Source of the DNA: an uncultured Clostridia bacterium | GTDB taxonomy: Bacteria; Bacillota; Clostridia; Christensenellales; Borkfalkiaceae | DNA length: 64,000 nucleotides | Reading direction: 5' to 3' | Assembly (NCBI GenBank): GCA_949290575.1 | Contig: CASESJ010000002.1 | Coordinates: forward strand, 105,662 to 169,661 | In this document: positions 27,070 through 36,258 of the stretch, one piece after another | How the letters are laid out: each line of letters starts with the position of its first letter | Position numbering within the stretch: position 1 is the first letter of the stretch | Translations under genes and position numbers: made by a program | The notes under the pieces: generated by a model | Database searches by the model: none | What the model was told of the DNA's origin: nothing | What the model saw: only the letters and a program-made list of their open reading frames with translations

Positions 27070-27435
27070 ATGCTCAGAGATGCTGTTCAGATAAGCAAAG
27101 CTGCGTGCGCCTCGGTGGTGTTCGCGCTGATATATGCCCTGCTGTTCGCGCTTGCGATACAGCTTTTCGGCATACCGACGGGTGCGGTAAAGCCCGTAAA
27201 TCAGGTATTCAAGGTGCTCTCGATAATCTTCGGCGGACTAATCTTTCTGCGCGGCGAGCACGGACTGATTAAGGGCGCGGTGTTCGGCATATCGGCTTAC
27301 ATACAGACGTATATGCTGTTCTGCACGATAGCGGGAGCTTTCACGTTCGACTGGATGACCGCAGCCGAGCTGCTTATCGGCACGGTGGCGGGCGCGGTTA
27401 CGGGCGTAATTGCCGTAAACCTCAAAAAAGAGTAA
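27070..27435 (+). CDS. TIGR04086-type membrane protein
   Basis: This 121 aa protein has four hydrophobic segments (near 15-38, 45-65, 72-92 and 97-115). Its position between yajC and the SCIFF peptide is where the clostridial TIGR04086 membrane family is usually found, and the layout fits. GGAGGG lies seven bases before the ATG. The function is unknown; a link to export of the adjacent modified peptide is suggested only by position. Confidence 0.75.
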   Translation: MLRDAVQISKAACASVVFALIYALLFALAIQLFGIPTGAVKPVNQVFKVLSIIFGGLIFLRGEHGLIKGAVFGISAYIQTYMLFCTIAGAFTFDWMTAAELLIGTVAGAVTGVIAVNLKKE

Positions 27436-27518
27436 AAATAATTACAAAATGCTTGCAATTTGTCGCCGCATAAATTATAATGTAATAAATAAAAATACAG
27501 GCGTTAAGGAGAGTTGAA

Positions 27519-27677
27519 ATGATAAAGACTATAGCTAAACCCGTTGAAAGAAAAGTAACCGCATGCGGCGAATGCAGGTCCACCTGCCAGTCGGCTTGCA
27601 AGACGAGCTGCACCGTCGGCAACCAGAGCTGCGAAAGAATAACCAGAGAACAGAACCCCGAAAAGGAAGTAAAGTAA
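27519..27677 (+). CDS. SCIFF ribosomal peptide precursor (six cysteines in forty-five residues)
   Basis: This 52 aa peptide is the substrate of the radical SAM enzyme downstream. It starts MIKTIAKPVERKV and has exactly six cysteines at 16, 19, 23, 27, 31 and 38 (spacing x2, x3, x3, x3, x6), the SCIFF signature, with Thr and Ser between them as possible thioether partners. The tail is charged. AAGGAGAG lies upstream of the ATG. SCIFF peptides are near-universal in Clostridia and belong to the thioether-bridged ranthipeptides. Their biological role is not settled. Confidence 0.95.
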   Translation: MIKTIAKPVERKVTACGECRSTCQSACKTSCTVGNQSCERITREQNPEKEVK

Positions 27678-27760
27678 TAATCCGCTGACGCGCACGGAGC
27701 GCAGCGTTTTTTAACAGCGCGTTCGTTCAATCGCACGGCGCGTAAAATCAGTATTCTTAA

Positions 27761-27790
27761 AGGGAGCAGAAAAAATCTGCTCCCTATTTA
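27761..27790 (+). other. Hairpin between SCIFF peptide and maturase genes
   Basis: A perfect 10 bp stem (27761-27770 with 27776-27785) with a 5-A loop is followed by ATTTAA. It may be a leaky terminator that gives more precursor than enzyme, or it may hide the maturase start region. Confidence 0.6.
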
Positions 27791-27798
27791 ATGTCATT

Positions 27799-29115
27799 AT
27801 GGTACACGTTTTCAGATATAAAGATATAAATTATGTTTACGATACGGGCAGCGGCAGTCTGCACGTATGCGACGACAAGACGGCGGAATATCTCTCCGCC
27901 CGCGAAAAAGGCGAAGTATGCGAACTGACCGACGAGGAAGTCGATAGAATAAAGCGCGAAGTCGGCGAACTCGAGGAACAGGGCTTGCTCGGCGCGGAGG
28001 AGATAAAGGCATATCCCGCGAAATCGCACGAGGTCAAGGCTCTGTGCATACATATCTGTCACGACTGCAATCTTCGTTGCCGCTACTGCTTTGCCGACGA
28101 GGGCGCGTATCACGCCGCAAGGGAATTCATGAGCGAGGAGACGGCTAAAAAGGCGATAGATTTCCTCATAGAGAACAGCGGCAACCGCAAGGTGTTGGAG
28201 GCTGACTTCTTCGGCGGCGAACCTCTGATGTGCATACAGACGATAAAGAACGTCGTAAAGTATGCAAGGGAAAGGGGAGAAAAAGCGGGCAAGAAGTTCC
28301 TGTTCACGACCACGACCAACGCGCTGCTGCTTGACGACGACACTATCGACTTTTTCAATAAAGAGATGGAGAACGTCGTACTTTCCATAGACGGCAGAAA
28401 GGAAGTGCACGACGCCATAAGGAAGACTGTAAACGGCAAGGGCAGTTTCGACGCGGTTCTTCCTCACATAAAAAAGTTTGTGCAGAGCAGAGGGGACAAG
28501 TCGTACTATGTGCGCGGCACGTTCACTTCAAAGAACCTCGATTTTTCGAACGATGTGATTTTTCTTGCCGAGCAGGGCTTCGACAGCATATCCTTAGAGC
28601 CCGTCGTCACCGACATAGACGACCTTGCGATAAAGGAGGAGCACCTTCCCGCCATAAAGAAGGAGTACGAAAACCTCTGCGACAAGTACATAGAAAAGTA
28701 TAAAAAGGGCGAGGGGTTCAATTTCTTTCACTTCAATATAGACCTCGAGGGCGGACCCTGCCTTTCCAAGAGGGTGTCGGCATGCGGCGCGGGCAACGAA
28801 TATTTTTCGGTAGTGCCCAACGGCGACATCTATCCCTGCCATCAGTTTGCGGGCGACAAAGATTTTCTCATGGGCAACGTATACGAGGGTAAGCTGAACG
28901 AGCAGATACGCGAAAAATTCGCCTCGTCCTGTCTGTTTACGCGCAAGGAGTGCGGCGATTGCTTTGCCAAATTCATATGCAGCGGCGGCTGCAGCGCGAA
29001 CAACTATCACTTTACGGGCGACATAGAGACGCCGTATAAGATAACCTGCGAGATGATGAAAAAGCGCGTCGAGTGCGCTATGCACGTTCTCGCCGTCAAA
29101 AAAGGCATGGTATAA
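27799..29115 (+). CDS. SCIFF maturase, radical SAM/SPASM thioether-forming enzyme
   Basis: This 438 aa enzyme should install Cys-derived thioether crosslinks in the SCIFF peptide. The N-terminal RRE-like region (MVHVFRYKDINYVYD) is followed by the radical SAM motif CNLRCRYCF near residue 90, then a C-terminal SPASM domain with cysteines in CGAGNEY, YPCHQF and CGDCFAKFICSGGC for auxiliary clusters. No Shine-Dalgarno sequence precedes the ATG, and a hairpin ends 13 nt before it. Characterised relatives act on clostridial SCIFF peptides. Confidence 0.95.
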   Translation: MVHVFRYKDINYVYDTGSGSLHVCDDKTAEYLSAREKGEVCELTDEEVDRIKREVGELEEQGLLGAEEIKAYPAKSHEVKALCIHICHDCNLRCRYCFADEGAYHAAREFMSEETAKKAIDFLIENSGNRKVLEADFFGGEPLMCIQTIKNVVKYARERGEKAGKKFLFTTTTNALLLDDDTIDFFNKEMENVVLSIDGRKEVHDAIRKTVNGKGSFDAVLPHIKKFVQSRGDKSYYVRGTFTSKNLDFSNDVIFLAEQGFDSISLEPVVTDIDDLAIKEEHLPAIKKEYENLCDKYIEKYKKGEGFNFFHFNIDLEGGPCLSKRVSACGAGNEYFSVVPNGDIYPCHQFAGDKDFLMGNVYEGKLNEQIREKFASSCLFTRKECGDCFAKFICSGGCSANNYHFTGDIETPYKITCEMMKKRVECAMHVLAVKKGMV

Positions 29116-29189
29116 AGCCTTTCCGCGCCGCAAGGCGCAAATTTTCACGCGCGCACGCGTAAAAAAATGCTCAAGCCGCACATAATCGT

Positions 29190-29219
29190 TTGACAGGGCT
29201 TTGCATTTTTAATTATAAT
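29190..29219 (+). promoter_or_regulatory. Promoter of secDF
   Basis: TTGACA (29190-29195) and TATAAT (29214-29219) are 18 nt apart. The predicted start is about 39 nt before secD. Confidence 0.75.
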
Positions 29220-29264
29220 AATATAGTATTAATCCAAACAGGTATATCCTTCAAGGAGTTTCAG

Positions 29265-30812
29265 ATGAGCAAAGTAAAATCTGCAATAATCACGACGCTC
29301 GTGGTGATTGCGATTATAATCGCCGCATTTTTCGGCACTATATCTTTCAGAATGAGCGAAACGCAGAGATATAATTCGATAGCGGCAAGCATAAGCCTCG
29401 GCAGCGACTTTACGGGTTACGCAACGAAGACGATGTATCCCGAAGGCGTAGTTTCTGCAGAGGACTATGTTTACATGTCCGAAGAGGACAGGGCTGGCTA
29501 CGAAAAGCAGGGCGCAGTGTACGTCAACCTCGACGAGACGGGTTACGACAGCTTAGAGGCTCTCGCCTCCGCCGTGGCGTCGGACGCGCAGGTGCTTGCG
29601 GGAAGATTTTCCGACAGAGGTCTTTCCGACTTCAGCGTATCCGTTCAGGATAAGGTCACCGTTAAAATTTCCGTGCCCACGGGCTATTCGTATGCCGCAT
29701 ATACGGGCGACGACGCGACTTCGCAGTCGTCCTATCTCTCGGTGGCAACCAGCACGCTCGGATATCTCTCGTCTGACGGCGAAATAACTCTCCGCACGCC
29801 CGACGAAACGATAACCGTCGCCGACGACAGCGGTAACGAGTCTACAATCAAAATGACTTACAATACCGACGAGTATACCGATAAGGATATAACGGGCGAC
29901 GGTTCAAAGACATATTCATATGTCAGCGCAAACGAGAACGTGGCAGATTACTTCTCATCCGTTACGAGCTATACTTTCGGCGGCAACCACGTTCTTCACT
30001 TCAACCTCACAGAATACGGACGCGAACGCATGCGCTATGTGACTACGCTTGCTGCGTCGTCCGACAGCAACACTATATATATCTGCGTGGGCGACACCCT
30101 CGTGCTCTCCGTAACTTCGACATCGACAATGGATTCTGACACGATGGAATTCGCTCTTCAGACCGAAGATATGGCAAAGGATGCGGCAGTCATACTCAAC
30201 TCTGCCGTGAACGGCAAGACGCTCTCGGTTACGTACTCTTCGGCGGGTGCGGTTACCACGACGTCCGCTTCGGCAGGCGAACTTGCCGCTCTTATGGCTC
30301 TGATTGCCTGCATACTGGTGCTCGTCGCATTCGGTGCGGCTGCAATAATCAGATACAAGAGACTGGGCGGAGTTGTGACGATGAATGCGATAATCTTCGC
30401 ACTTGTAATGCTCTACGCGCTCTATCTTCTTTCGATACATGTAACGTTCGCGGTAATAGCGACCTGCATAGCCGGGCTCATACTGTTCGGAGCTGCAAAC
30501 CTTGCAGTGCTTTCCGAAGTGCGCGCACAGTGCAAGACGGGTAAGACCATGCAGTCGGCGGTCAAGACGGCTTACAGAAAGACGCTCTTCGGCATAATGG
30601 ACATGCACATAATTCTGCTCGTCGGCGCGATAATCCTCGCTGCGGTTGCAGTGGGCGAAGTTGCCGCATGCGGACTTGCGTTAGTCATTGCGACCATTGC
30701 GTCCTACGTTCTCTACTGGTTCACCAGACTTATGTGGCACGTTCTGAGCGCGCCGGTGCGCAACAAGTTTGCGTTCGGCGGTTTCAAGAGGGAGGTGTAC
30801 GGCGATGACTAA
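29265..30812 (+). CDS. secD: Divergent SecD-like translocase subunit
   Basis: SecD with SecF pulls exported proteins across the membrane using proton flow. This 515 aa protein has an N-terminal helix (5-25), the P1-type DFTGY segment near 50, a large external domain, and five C-terminal helices. The region GLILFGAANLAVLSEVRA, then KTGKTMQSAVKTAYRKT, aligns by eye with the SecD block that normally reads VDANVLIFERI...AGKS...AV..GF, but the key aspartate is replaced by alanine. AGGAG precedes the ATG at 29265. It overlaps secF by eight bases. Confidence 0.82.
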   Translation: MSKVKSAIITTLVVIAIIIAAFFGTISFRMSETQRYNSIAASISLGSDFTGYATKTMYPEGVVSAEDYVYMSEEDRAGYEKQGAVYVNLDETGYDSLEALASAVASDAQVLAGRFSDRGLSDFSVSVQDKVTVKISVPTGYSYAAYTGDDATSQSSYLSVATSTLGYLSSDGEITLRTPDETITVADDSGNESTIKMTYNTDEYTDKDITGDGSKTYSYVSANENVADYFSSVTSYTFGGNHVLHFNLTEYGRERMRYVTTLAASSDSNTIYICVGDTLVLSVTSTSTMDSDTMEFALQTEDMAKDAAVILNSAVNGKTLSVTYSSAGAVTTTSASAGELAALMALIACILVLVAFGAAAIIRYKRLGGVVTMNAIIFALVMLYALYLLSIHVTFAVIATCIAGLILFGAANLAVLSEVRAQCKTGKTMQSAVKTAYRKTLFGIMDMHIILLVGAIILAAVAVGEVAACGLALVIATIASYVLYWFTRLMWHVLSAPVRNKFAFGGFKREVYGDD

Positions 30813-31749
30813 GATTATTAAAATGCGTCACCTTGCCGTGATAATCGGCATAATTATAATAGCAATCGGCATGGCAGTCGGTACGATATGCCACTTTGTC
30901 GGCGGCGGCTTCTTCAACTACGGCGGCGAGTTCTCCTCGTATAAGAGCGTGGAAGTAACTTCTTCTGTTTCTCAGGACGTAAACGGCGACAAGATAACTT
31001 CAATCGCCGAAGACAAGCTCGGCTCTCTCGGCGCGTACAACGTCAGCTTTTCCGAAGCTCAGGGACAGCAGCAGAACACGCTCACCTACAAATTCTACTC
31101 CACGGTGTCCGACGAACAGCTCGAGGACGCGGTAGAGGCGATAAATGCGGCTCTCGCCGAGGCAAATCTCGACGAAAGCACCGTAGTTTTACACAGCAAT
31201 ACGGGCTATGCGGGCGGTCAGTACATTCTGACGTTCGCCGCAATCGCAATAGCGTCGGCGGTTGCTTTCCAGGCTATATATTCTGCAATAAGATTTAAAC
31301 CCGGCATGGCACTCGCCGCACTCTGTTCGCAGGTGTTTGTCGTCGGAATGTATTCGGCTCTGCTTGCGATTACCCGTTGCCCTCTCGGTCTCGAGGCGAT
31401 TGCATTCGGCATATTGACGGTTGTGCTCAATATGATATGCACCTGCCTGTTCTTCGACAAGGTCAAAAAATCTTACTACGAAGAGAGCAAGGCTAAAGTC
31501 GGCAAGCTCGACCTGATAGCCGAAGGCGCACAGTCGACTGTAAAAGTCAACGCGTTTATCTGCCTTGCGGCGGTTGTCGCAATAGCGATATTCGTCATCT
31601 TCTCGGTCGTTGCTTCGCCCGCATGGGCAACGCTCGTTCCTTACGGCGCGGCTGTCATTTCAATCGCGGCGTGCGCGTGCGCATTCGGAGTGTTCACTCC
31701 CGCGGTTTACTCTCTGTTCTCCGCAATGGATAAAAGGAAAAAATTCTGA
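30805..31749 (+). CDS. secF: Divergent SecF-like translocase subunit
   Basis: This 314 aa partner of the SecD-like protein has an N-terminal helix (10-32), an external domain starting with GGGFFNYGGEFSS where SecF usually has a GIDFTGG-like motif, and five C-terminal helices. The segment VVLNMICTCLFFDKVKKSYYE aligns by eye with the SecF block SINDTVVVFDRIREN, with Asp replaced by Met. The ATG at 30805 is preferred because GGGAGG lies nine bases before it. It ends at a terminator. Confidence 0.8.
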   Translation: MTKIIKMRHLAVIIGIIIIAIGMAVGTICHFVGGGFFNYGGEFSSYKSVEVTSSVSQDVNGDKITSIAEDKLGSLGAYNVSFSEAQGQQQNTLTYKFYSTVSDEQLEDAVEAINAALAEANLDESTVVLHSNTGYAGGQYILTFAAIAIASAVAFQAIYSAIRFKPGMALAALCSQVFVVGMYSALLAITRCPLGLEAIAFGILTVVLNMICTCLFFDKVKKSYYEESKAKVGKLDLIAEGAQSTVKVNAFICLAAVVAIAIFVIFSVVASPAWATLVPYGAAVISIAACACAFGVFTPAVYSLFSAMDKRKKF

Positions 31750-31758
31750 TTTGTATTA

Positions 31759-31784
31759 AAAAAGGCGGGTCATCCCGCCTTTTT
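31759..31784 (+). terminator. Terminator between secF and recJ
   Basis: A perfect 11 bp stem (31759-31769 with 31774-31784), with a 4 nt loop, ends in five T. recJ starts 15 nt later, so recJ relies on read-through or on a promoter I could not identify. Confidence 0.88.
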
Positions 31785-31798
31785 GTCTTATCTGAAAT

Positions 31799-34105
31799 AT
31801 GAAAAAAATTCTGCCTGAGTACGAGTACTCTGAAGGACAACTTAATATAATAGGCGACCTTGCAAGGCGCACCGGTCTGTGTCCCGAGACTGTAAAGATA
31901 CTCTACGGCAGGGGAATTGACGACGAGGACAAGATAGAGCGTTTCATTCACCCCTCGAGGGCGCATTTCGTATCGCCCTACAAGATGAGCGGAATGAAGG
32001 AGGCGGTCGAACTCATCACCCGCGCCCGCGACGAGGGCTGGCAGGTGGTTGTGTACGGCGACTACGACGCCGACGGCGTCTGCGCGTCTACGATAATGCG
32101 CGGAGTTTTAGAGCGTTTCGGCATAGAGCCCGTCGTATACGTACCCGAGAGAACGTCGGGCTACGGTCTGGGCGAGGCGGCGATAGACGCCATCTTCGAG
32201 GAATATTTCCCCCAGCTCTTTATTACGGTAGACTGCGGCATATCCAACGCCGAAGAGGTGGAATACATCAAGGAGCAGGGTGCGGAGGTAATAGTCACCG
32301 ACCATCACGAACTGCCCGAAGTTCTGCCCGACTGTATCTGCATAAATCCCAAAATCAACGACGGATACCCCTACGACAATCTCTGCGGCGCGGGCGTGGC
32401 GTTCAAAGTCGGCTGCGCGCTCATAGGCGAAAGCGCGTACGACTTTCTCGACTTCGCCGCAATCGCGACGGTTGCGGACAGCGTTCCGCTGACGGGCGAA
32501 AACCGCGACATCGTTGCCGAAGGTCTTAAAATAATAAACAAATCGGGCGACAAGCCCTATTCCCAGTTCATAGGCAGAACGGGCGAAACCATCACCGCGC
32601 AGACGATAGCCTTTGCAATCGCGCCCAAAATCAATGCTGCAGGCAGAATGGGGGATGCCAATTCCGCGCTTGAACTCTTCTGCGCAGACGACCCCAAGAC
32701 GGTCTTTGACCTGTCCGTAAAGCTCACAGCCTACAACTCCGAAAGACAGAAGTGCTGCGACGAGCTGTATCTTTCAGCCAAGAGCAAGCTCAAAGAGAAG
32801 GGAGTGCAGGGCAGAGTTATAATGCTCTGGGACGAGAGCTGGAACACGGGCTTTGTAGGCATAGTGGCGGCGCGCCTCGCCGAGGAATTTGCCCGCCCCG
32901 CATTGCTGTTCGTCAAGAACGGTCATATGCTCAAGGGCTCGGCGCGCTCGGTTGAAGCCGTAAACATATTCGAGGCCCTCAGAGCCTGCGACGAGGTTAT
33001 AGCCGAATTCGGCGGACATTCACAGGCCGCGGGCGTCAACATAGAGGTGGAAAACTTCCCCCTTTTAGAGCAGCTTTTAAATAAATATCTCGACGAAAAC
33101 TATCCCGTAGGCGCGTTTGCGCCCACGCTGTATATAAGCGGCGAACTGACTTCGCCCGTCTCGCAGAAGTTTGCCAAGGAGCTTGAAATGTTAGAGCCCT
33201 TCGGCGTCGGCTTCAAGCGACCGCTGTTCTGTCTTTCGGTGAACGATTGCTCCGTCCGCCCCGTCAGACCCCAGTCGCCCCACCTTTCGGTCAAGAGCAG
33301 ATATATAGACCTGATGTACTTCAGCGGCGCGCAGTATGCGGGTATTTTAGAGTGCCCCGCGCCCAAAAAACTCGTATTCGAGTACAATATTTCAACATTC
33401 AGGGGCAAGGAATACGTAAAGGGCTTTATCCGCGACGTCGTCTACGACAGCGATTGCCCCTCGCAGGCGACCGAGGCGATAGCTTTAAACAATCTGTCGC
33501 TTGCGGCTTTGCCCGAAATCGGGTGTGAGGTCTGCAATATAACGGCGGACGAGGCGCGCGCAAAGATGGAAAACTGCGGCTACTATGGCACGCTGTTCGT
33601 CGCTTTCGAGGCGAAGACGCTCTCGCTCTATCCCCGCGCAGGACAGCTCGAAGTCAACCTCTTCACGCTTTCAAACAGAAATCTTTCGTCGGCGGTGCTC
33701 GTATCGCCTCAGGCGGAGTGCGATATATCTGGCTATGAGGAGATAGTCTTTCTCGATAAGCCCGCTGCAATGACGCTGCCTTCGCTTAAGGGCAAGAGGG
33801 TGTATGTCTGCACCGAGGCGGACGGCGCGGCATCGCTTAAAGAGCTCTCTGCGGACAGACAGAAACTCATAGACGCATTCAGACAGATAACTGCGGCTGC
33901 TTACTCGATAGAGGGCGCAACTGCTGAGGAGGCGGCGGCGAAAAAGCCGATAAATTTCACTCCCGCCGAAACGTTCTTTGCGCTCAAGGTGTTCGAGCAA
34001 CTCGGCATAATTTCCTTTGAGGGCGGCAGACTTACCGTCTATAAGGGAATGAAAACCCAGCTCACGCAGTCGCCGCTTTACAATCTCATAAGCGGCTTGA
34101 ACTGA
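31799..34105 (+). CDS. recJ: Single-stranded-DNA-specific exonuclease RecJ
   Basis: RecJ degrades 5' ends of single-stranded DNA in recombination and mismatch repair. The 768 aa product has the DHH-family motifs DYDADGVCAST near residue 85, VDCGI near 145 and DHHELPE near 168, then the DHHA1 region with GGHSQAAG near 405, and an OB-like domain. The last 200 residues are a clostridial-type extension. No ribosome site precedes the ATG, which lies 15 nt after a terminator. It heads a recJ-rel-MBL-hemZ run. Confidence 0.95.
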   Translation: MKKILPEYEYSEGQLNIIGDLARRTGLCPETVKILYGRGIDDEDKIERFIHPSRAHFVSPYKMSGMKEAVELITRARDEGWQVVVYGDYDADGVCASTIMRGVLERFGIEPVVYVPERTSGYGLGEAAIDAIFEEYFPQLFITVDCGISNAEEVEYIKEQGAEVIVTDHHELPEVLPDCICINPKINDGYPYDNLCGAGVAFKVGCALIGESAYDFLDFAAIATVADSVPLTGENRDIVAEGLKIINKSGDKPYSQFIGRTGETITAQTIAFAIAPKINAAGRMGDANSALELFCADDPKTVFDLSVKLTAYNSERQKCCDELYLSAKSKLKEKGVQGRVIMLWDESWNTGFVGIVAARLAEEFARPALLFVKNGHMLKGSARSVEAVNIFEALRACDEVIAEFGGHSQAAGVNIEVENFPLLEQLLNKYLDENYPVGAFAPTLYISGELTSPVSQKFAKELEMLEPFGVGFKRPLFCLSVNDCSVRPVRPQSPHLSVKSRYIDLMYFSGAQYAGILECPAPKKLVFEYNISTFRGKEYVKGFIRDVVYDSDCPSQATEAIALNNLSLAALPEIGCEVCNITADEARAKMENCGYYGTLFVAFEAKTLSLYPRAGQLEVNLFTLSNRNLSSAVLVSPQAECDISGYEEIVFLDKPAAMTLPSLKGKRVYVCTEADGAASLKELSADRQKLIDAFRQITAAAYSIEGATAEEAAAKKPINFTPAETFFALKVFEQLGIISFEGGRLTVYKGMKTQLTQSPLYNLISGLN

Positions 34106-34122
34106 GAAAAGGTCAGAAGAAT

Positions 34123-36255
34123 ATGAAAACGGTTCTGGATAAGATAAACGAAACTTACGGCGACGCCGACAGACAGGTGCTTCTGAGAGCGTACCATTAC
34201 GCCGAAGAGATGCATAAAAATCAGAAGCGCGCCTCGGGCGAGCCCTATTTCACGCACCCCTGCGCGGTGGCGGAGATACTCGTCGACCTCGGCATGGACA
34301 CGCCGTCCGTCGCCGCGGCTTTTCTGCACGACGTAATCGAAGATACCCCCGCAACGCCCGACGACGTCAAGAAAAATTTCGGCGAAGAAATTTTAACTCT
34401 CGTCGACGGCGTCACAAAGCTCGATAAAATACGCTTTCAGACGCACGAAGAGGAGGACGCCGAAAACTTCCGCAAGATTTTCGTCGCCATGGCGAACGAC
34501 GTGCGCGTCATAATCATAAAGCTCGCCGACAGACTGCACAATATGCGCTCTCTGAACTTCCTTTCAAAGGAACGCCAGCAGAGGATAGCGCGCGAAACGC
34601 TCGAAATCTTCACGCCGCTCGCAGGCAGGCTGGGTATTTCGCAGATCAAGTGCGAGCTTGAAGATCTGTGCCTTAAATACCTCGACCCCGAGGCTTACGA
34701 ATACCTTGCCTCCAACATACACCAGAGGTTGGAGGAGAGGAGAAACTTCGTCGACTTCGTCGTCGCTCAGCTCCAGCATATGCTCGAGGAGGAGAATATC
34801 AAGGGCGAGGTGTTCGGCAGACCCAAGCACTTCTATTCGATATACCGCAAGATGAAGAACAAGGGGCTTTCGCTCGACCAGATTTACGATTTGACGGCGG
34901 TCAGGGTGATTGTCAACACCACCGAGGAATGTTATGAAGTTTTAGGTAAAATTCACAAGCAGTGGAAGCCCGTTCCGGGAAGAATAAAGGACTACATCGC
35001 AACGCCCAAGCGCAACATGTATCAGTCGCTGCACACGACGGTCGTCACCAACTTCGGGCAGTACTTCGAAATACAGATACGCACCTTCGAAATGCACAAG
35101 ATGGCGGAATACGGCATTGCGGCGCACTGGAAGTATAAAGAGCAGAAGACGGGCGAAAACAACTTCGACCAGAGGCTGAGCTGGATACGCGACGTAATGG
35201 ACTGGCAGGGCTCGCTGAACGACAGCAAGGAGTTTGTCGACAGCCTCAAAAACGACCTGTATTCCAACGAACTTTTAGTGTTCACGCCGCACGGCAAAGT
35301 CATATCTCTGCCGCTCGAGGCGACGCCCGTGGACTTTGCCTACGCCATTCACTCTGAAGTGGGCAACAAGTGCGTGGGCGCAAAGGTAAACGGCAAGATA
35401 GTCCAGCTCAATTCTACTTTAAAGACGGGCGACGTGGTTGAGATACTCACTTCCTCGACGACGAAAGGACCTTCGTGGGACTGGCTCAAGTTTGTAAAGT
35501 CGGGTTCTGCGAGGGCAAAGATACGTCAGTTCTTCAAAAAGGAAATGAAGGACGACAACATAAAGACGGGTCGCAGCATGCTCGAAGCCGAGGCGAAGCG
35601 CAGAGGTTACAACCTCAACGACCTGCTGACAGACGAGGCGTTCAACAAGATTTCAAGCAAGCTCGTCTTTGCGTCGGAGGACGAGATGATGGCGTCCGTC
35701 GGCTACGGCGCAATCAGCGTCAACCAGATAATCTATAAACTTATAGACTACTATAAGAAGGAAATACCCAAGCCCGTAAACGAGATTGAGGCGGAAAAAC
35801 TCAAGCATACCCCCGCGGGCAGCGTAACCGTAAAGGGTATGACGGGACTTCTCGTGCGCTTTGCGCACTGCTGCAACCCCGTGCCCGGCGACCCCATAGT
35901 AGGCTTCATTTCGCGCGGCAGAGGCGTCATCGTTCACCGCCGCGACTGTCCCAATGTCTCGGGCATGGACGACAGCCGCATACAGCCCGCCGAGTGGACG
36001 GGTCAGACAGAAACGGGTTTCATTGCGGGCATAAAGATAAGCGCGACGGACGAGAGCGGCGTAATCGCCTTCATCACGAGCGAAATTGCCCAGCTTCAGC
36101 TTACAATGACGCAGATAAACGGCAGAATAACCAAGGACGGCAAGGCTCTTTTCGATATCAACGTAAAGCTCAACAAGCGTTCGGACCTCGACCTTCTCGT
36201 CAATCATCTCAAAAAGGACAAGCGCATAATAGACGTCTACAGAACGAGCAACTAA
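34123..36255 (+). CDS. rel: Bifunctional (p)ppGpp synthetase/hydrolase Rel
   Basis: Rel makes and degrades (p)ppGpp on starved ribosomes. The 710 aa product has the HD hydrolase domain (YFTHPCAV, HDVIEDT, LADRLHNMRSL), the synthetase domain (GRPKHFYSIYRKM, then YQSLHTTV), TGS near 385-445, a zinc-finger region with CCNPVPGD near 585, and ACT at about 635-710. Intact HD motifs mean hydrolase activity is expected. apt and dtd, which often flank it in Firmicutes, are missing. Confidence 0.96.
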   Translation: MKTVLDKINETYGDADRQVLLRAYHYAEEMHKNQKRASGEPYFTHPCAVAEILVDLGMDTPSVAAAFLHDVIEDTPATPDDVKKNFGEEILTLVDGVTKLDKIRFQTHEEEDAENFRKIFVAMANDVRVIIIKLADRLHNMRSLNFLSKERQQRIARETLEIFTPLAGRLGISQIKCELEDLCLKYLDPEAYEYLASNIHQRLEERRNFVDFVVAQLQHMLEEENIKGEVFGRPKHFYSIYRKMKNKGLSLDQIYDLTAVRVIVNTTEECYEVLGKIHKQWKPVPGRIKDYIATPKRNMYQSLHTTVVTNFGQYFEIQIRTFEMHKMAEYGIAAHWKYKEQKTGENNFDQRLSWIRDVMDWQGSLNDSKEFVDSLKNDLYSNELLVFTPHGKVISLPLEATPVDFAYAIHSEVGNKCVGAKVNGKIVQLNSTLKTGDVVEILTSSTTKGPSWDWLKFVKSGSARAKIRQFFKKEMKDDNIKTGRSMLEAEAKRRGYNLNDLLTDEAFNKISSKLVFASEDEMMASVGYGAISVNQIIYKLIDYYKKEIPKPVNEIEAEKLKHTPAGSVTVKGMTGLLVRFAHCCNPVPGDPIVGFISRGRGVIVHRRDCPNVSGMDDSRIQPAEWTGQTETGFIAGIKISATDESGVIAFITSEIAQLQLTMTQINGRITKDGKALFDINVKLNKRSDLDLLVNHLKKDKRIIDVYRTSN

Positions 36256-36258
36256 ACC

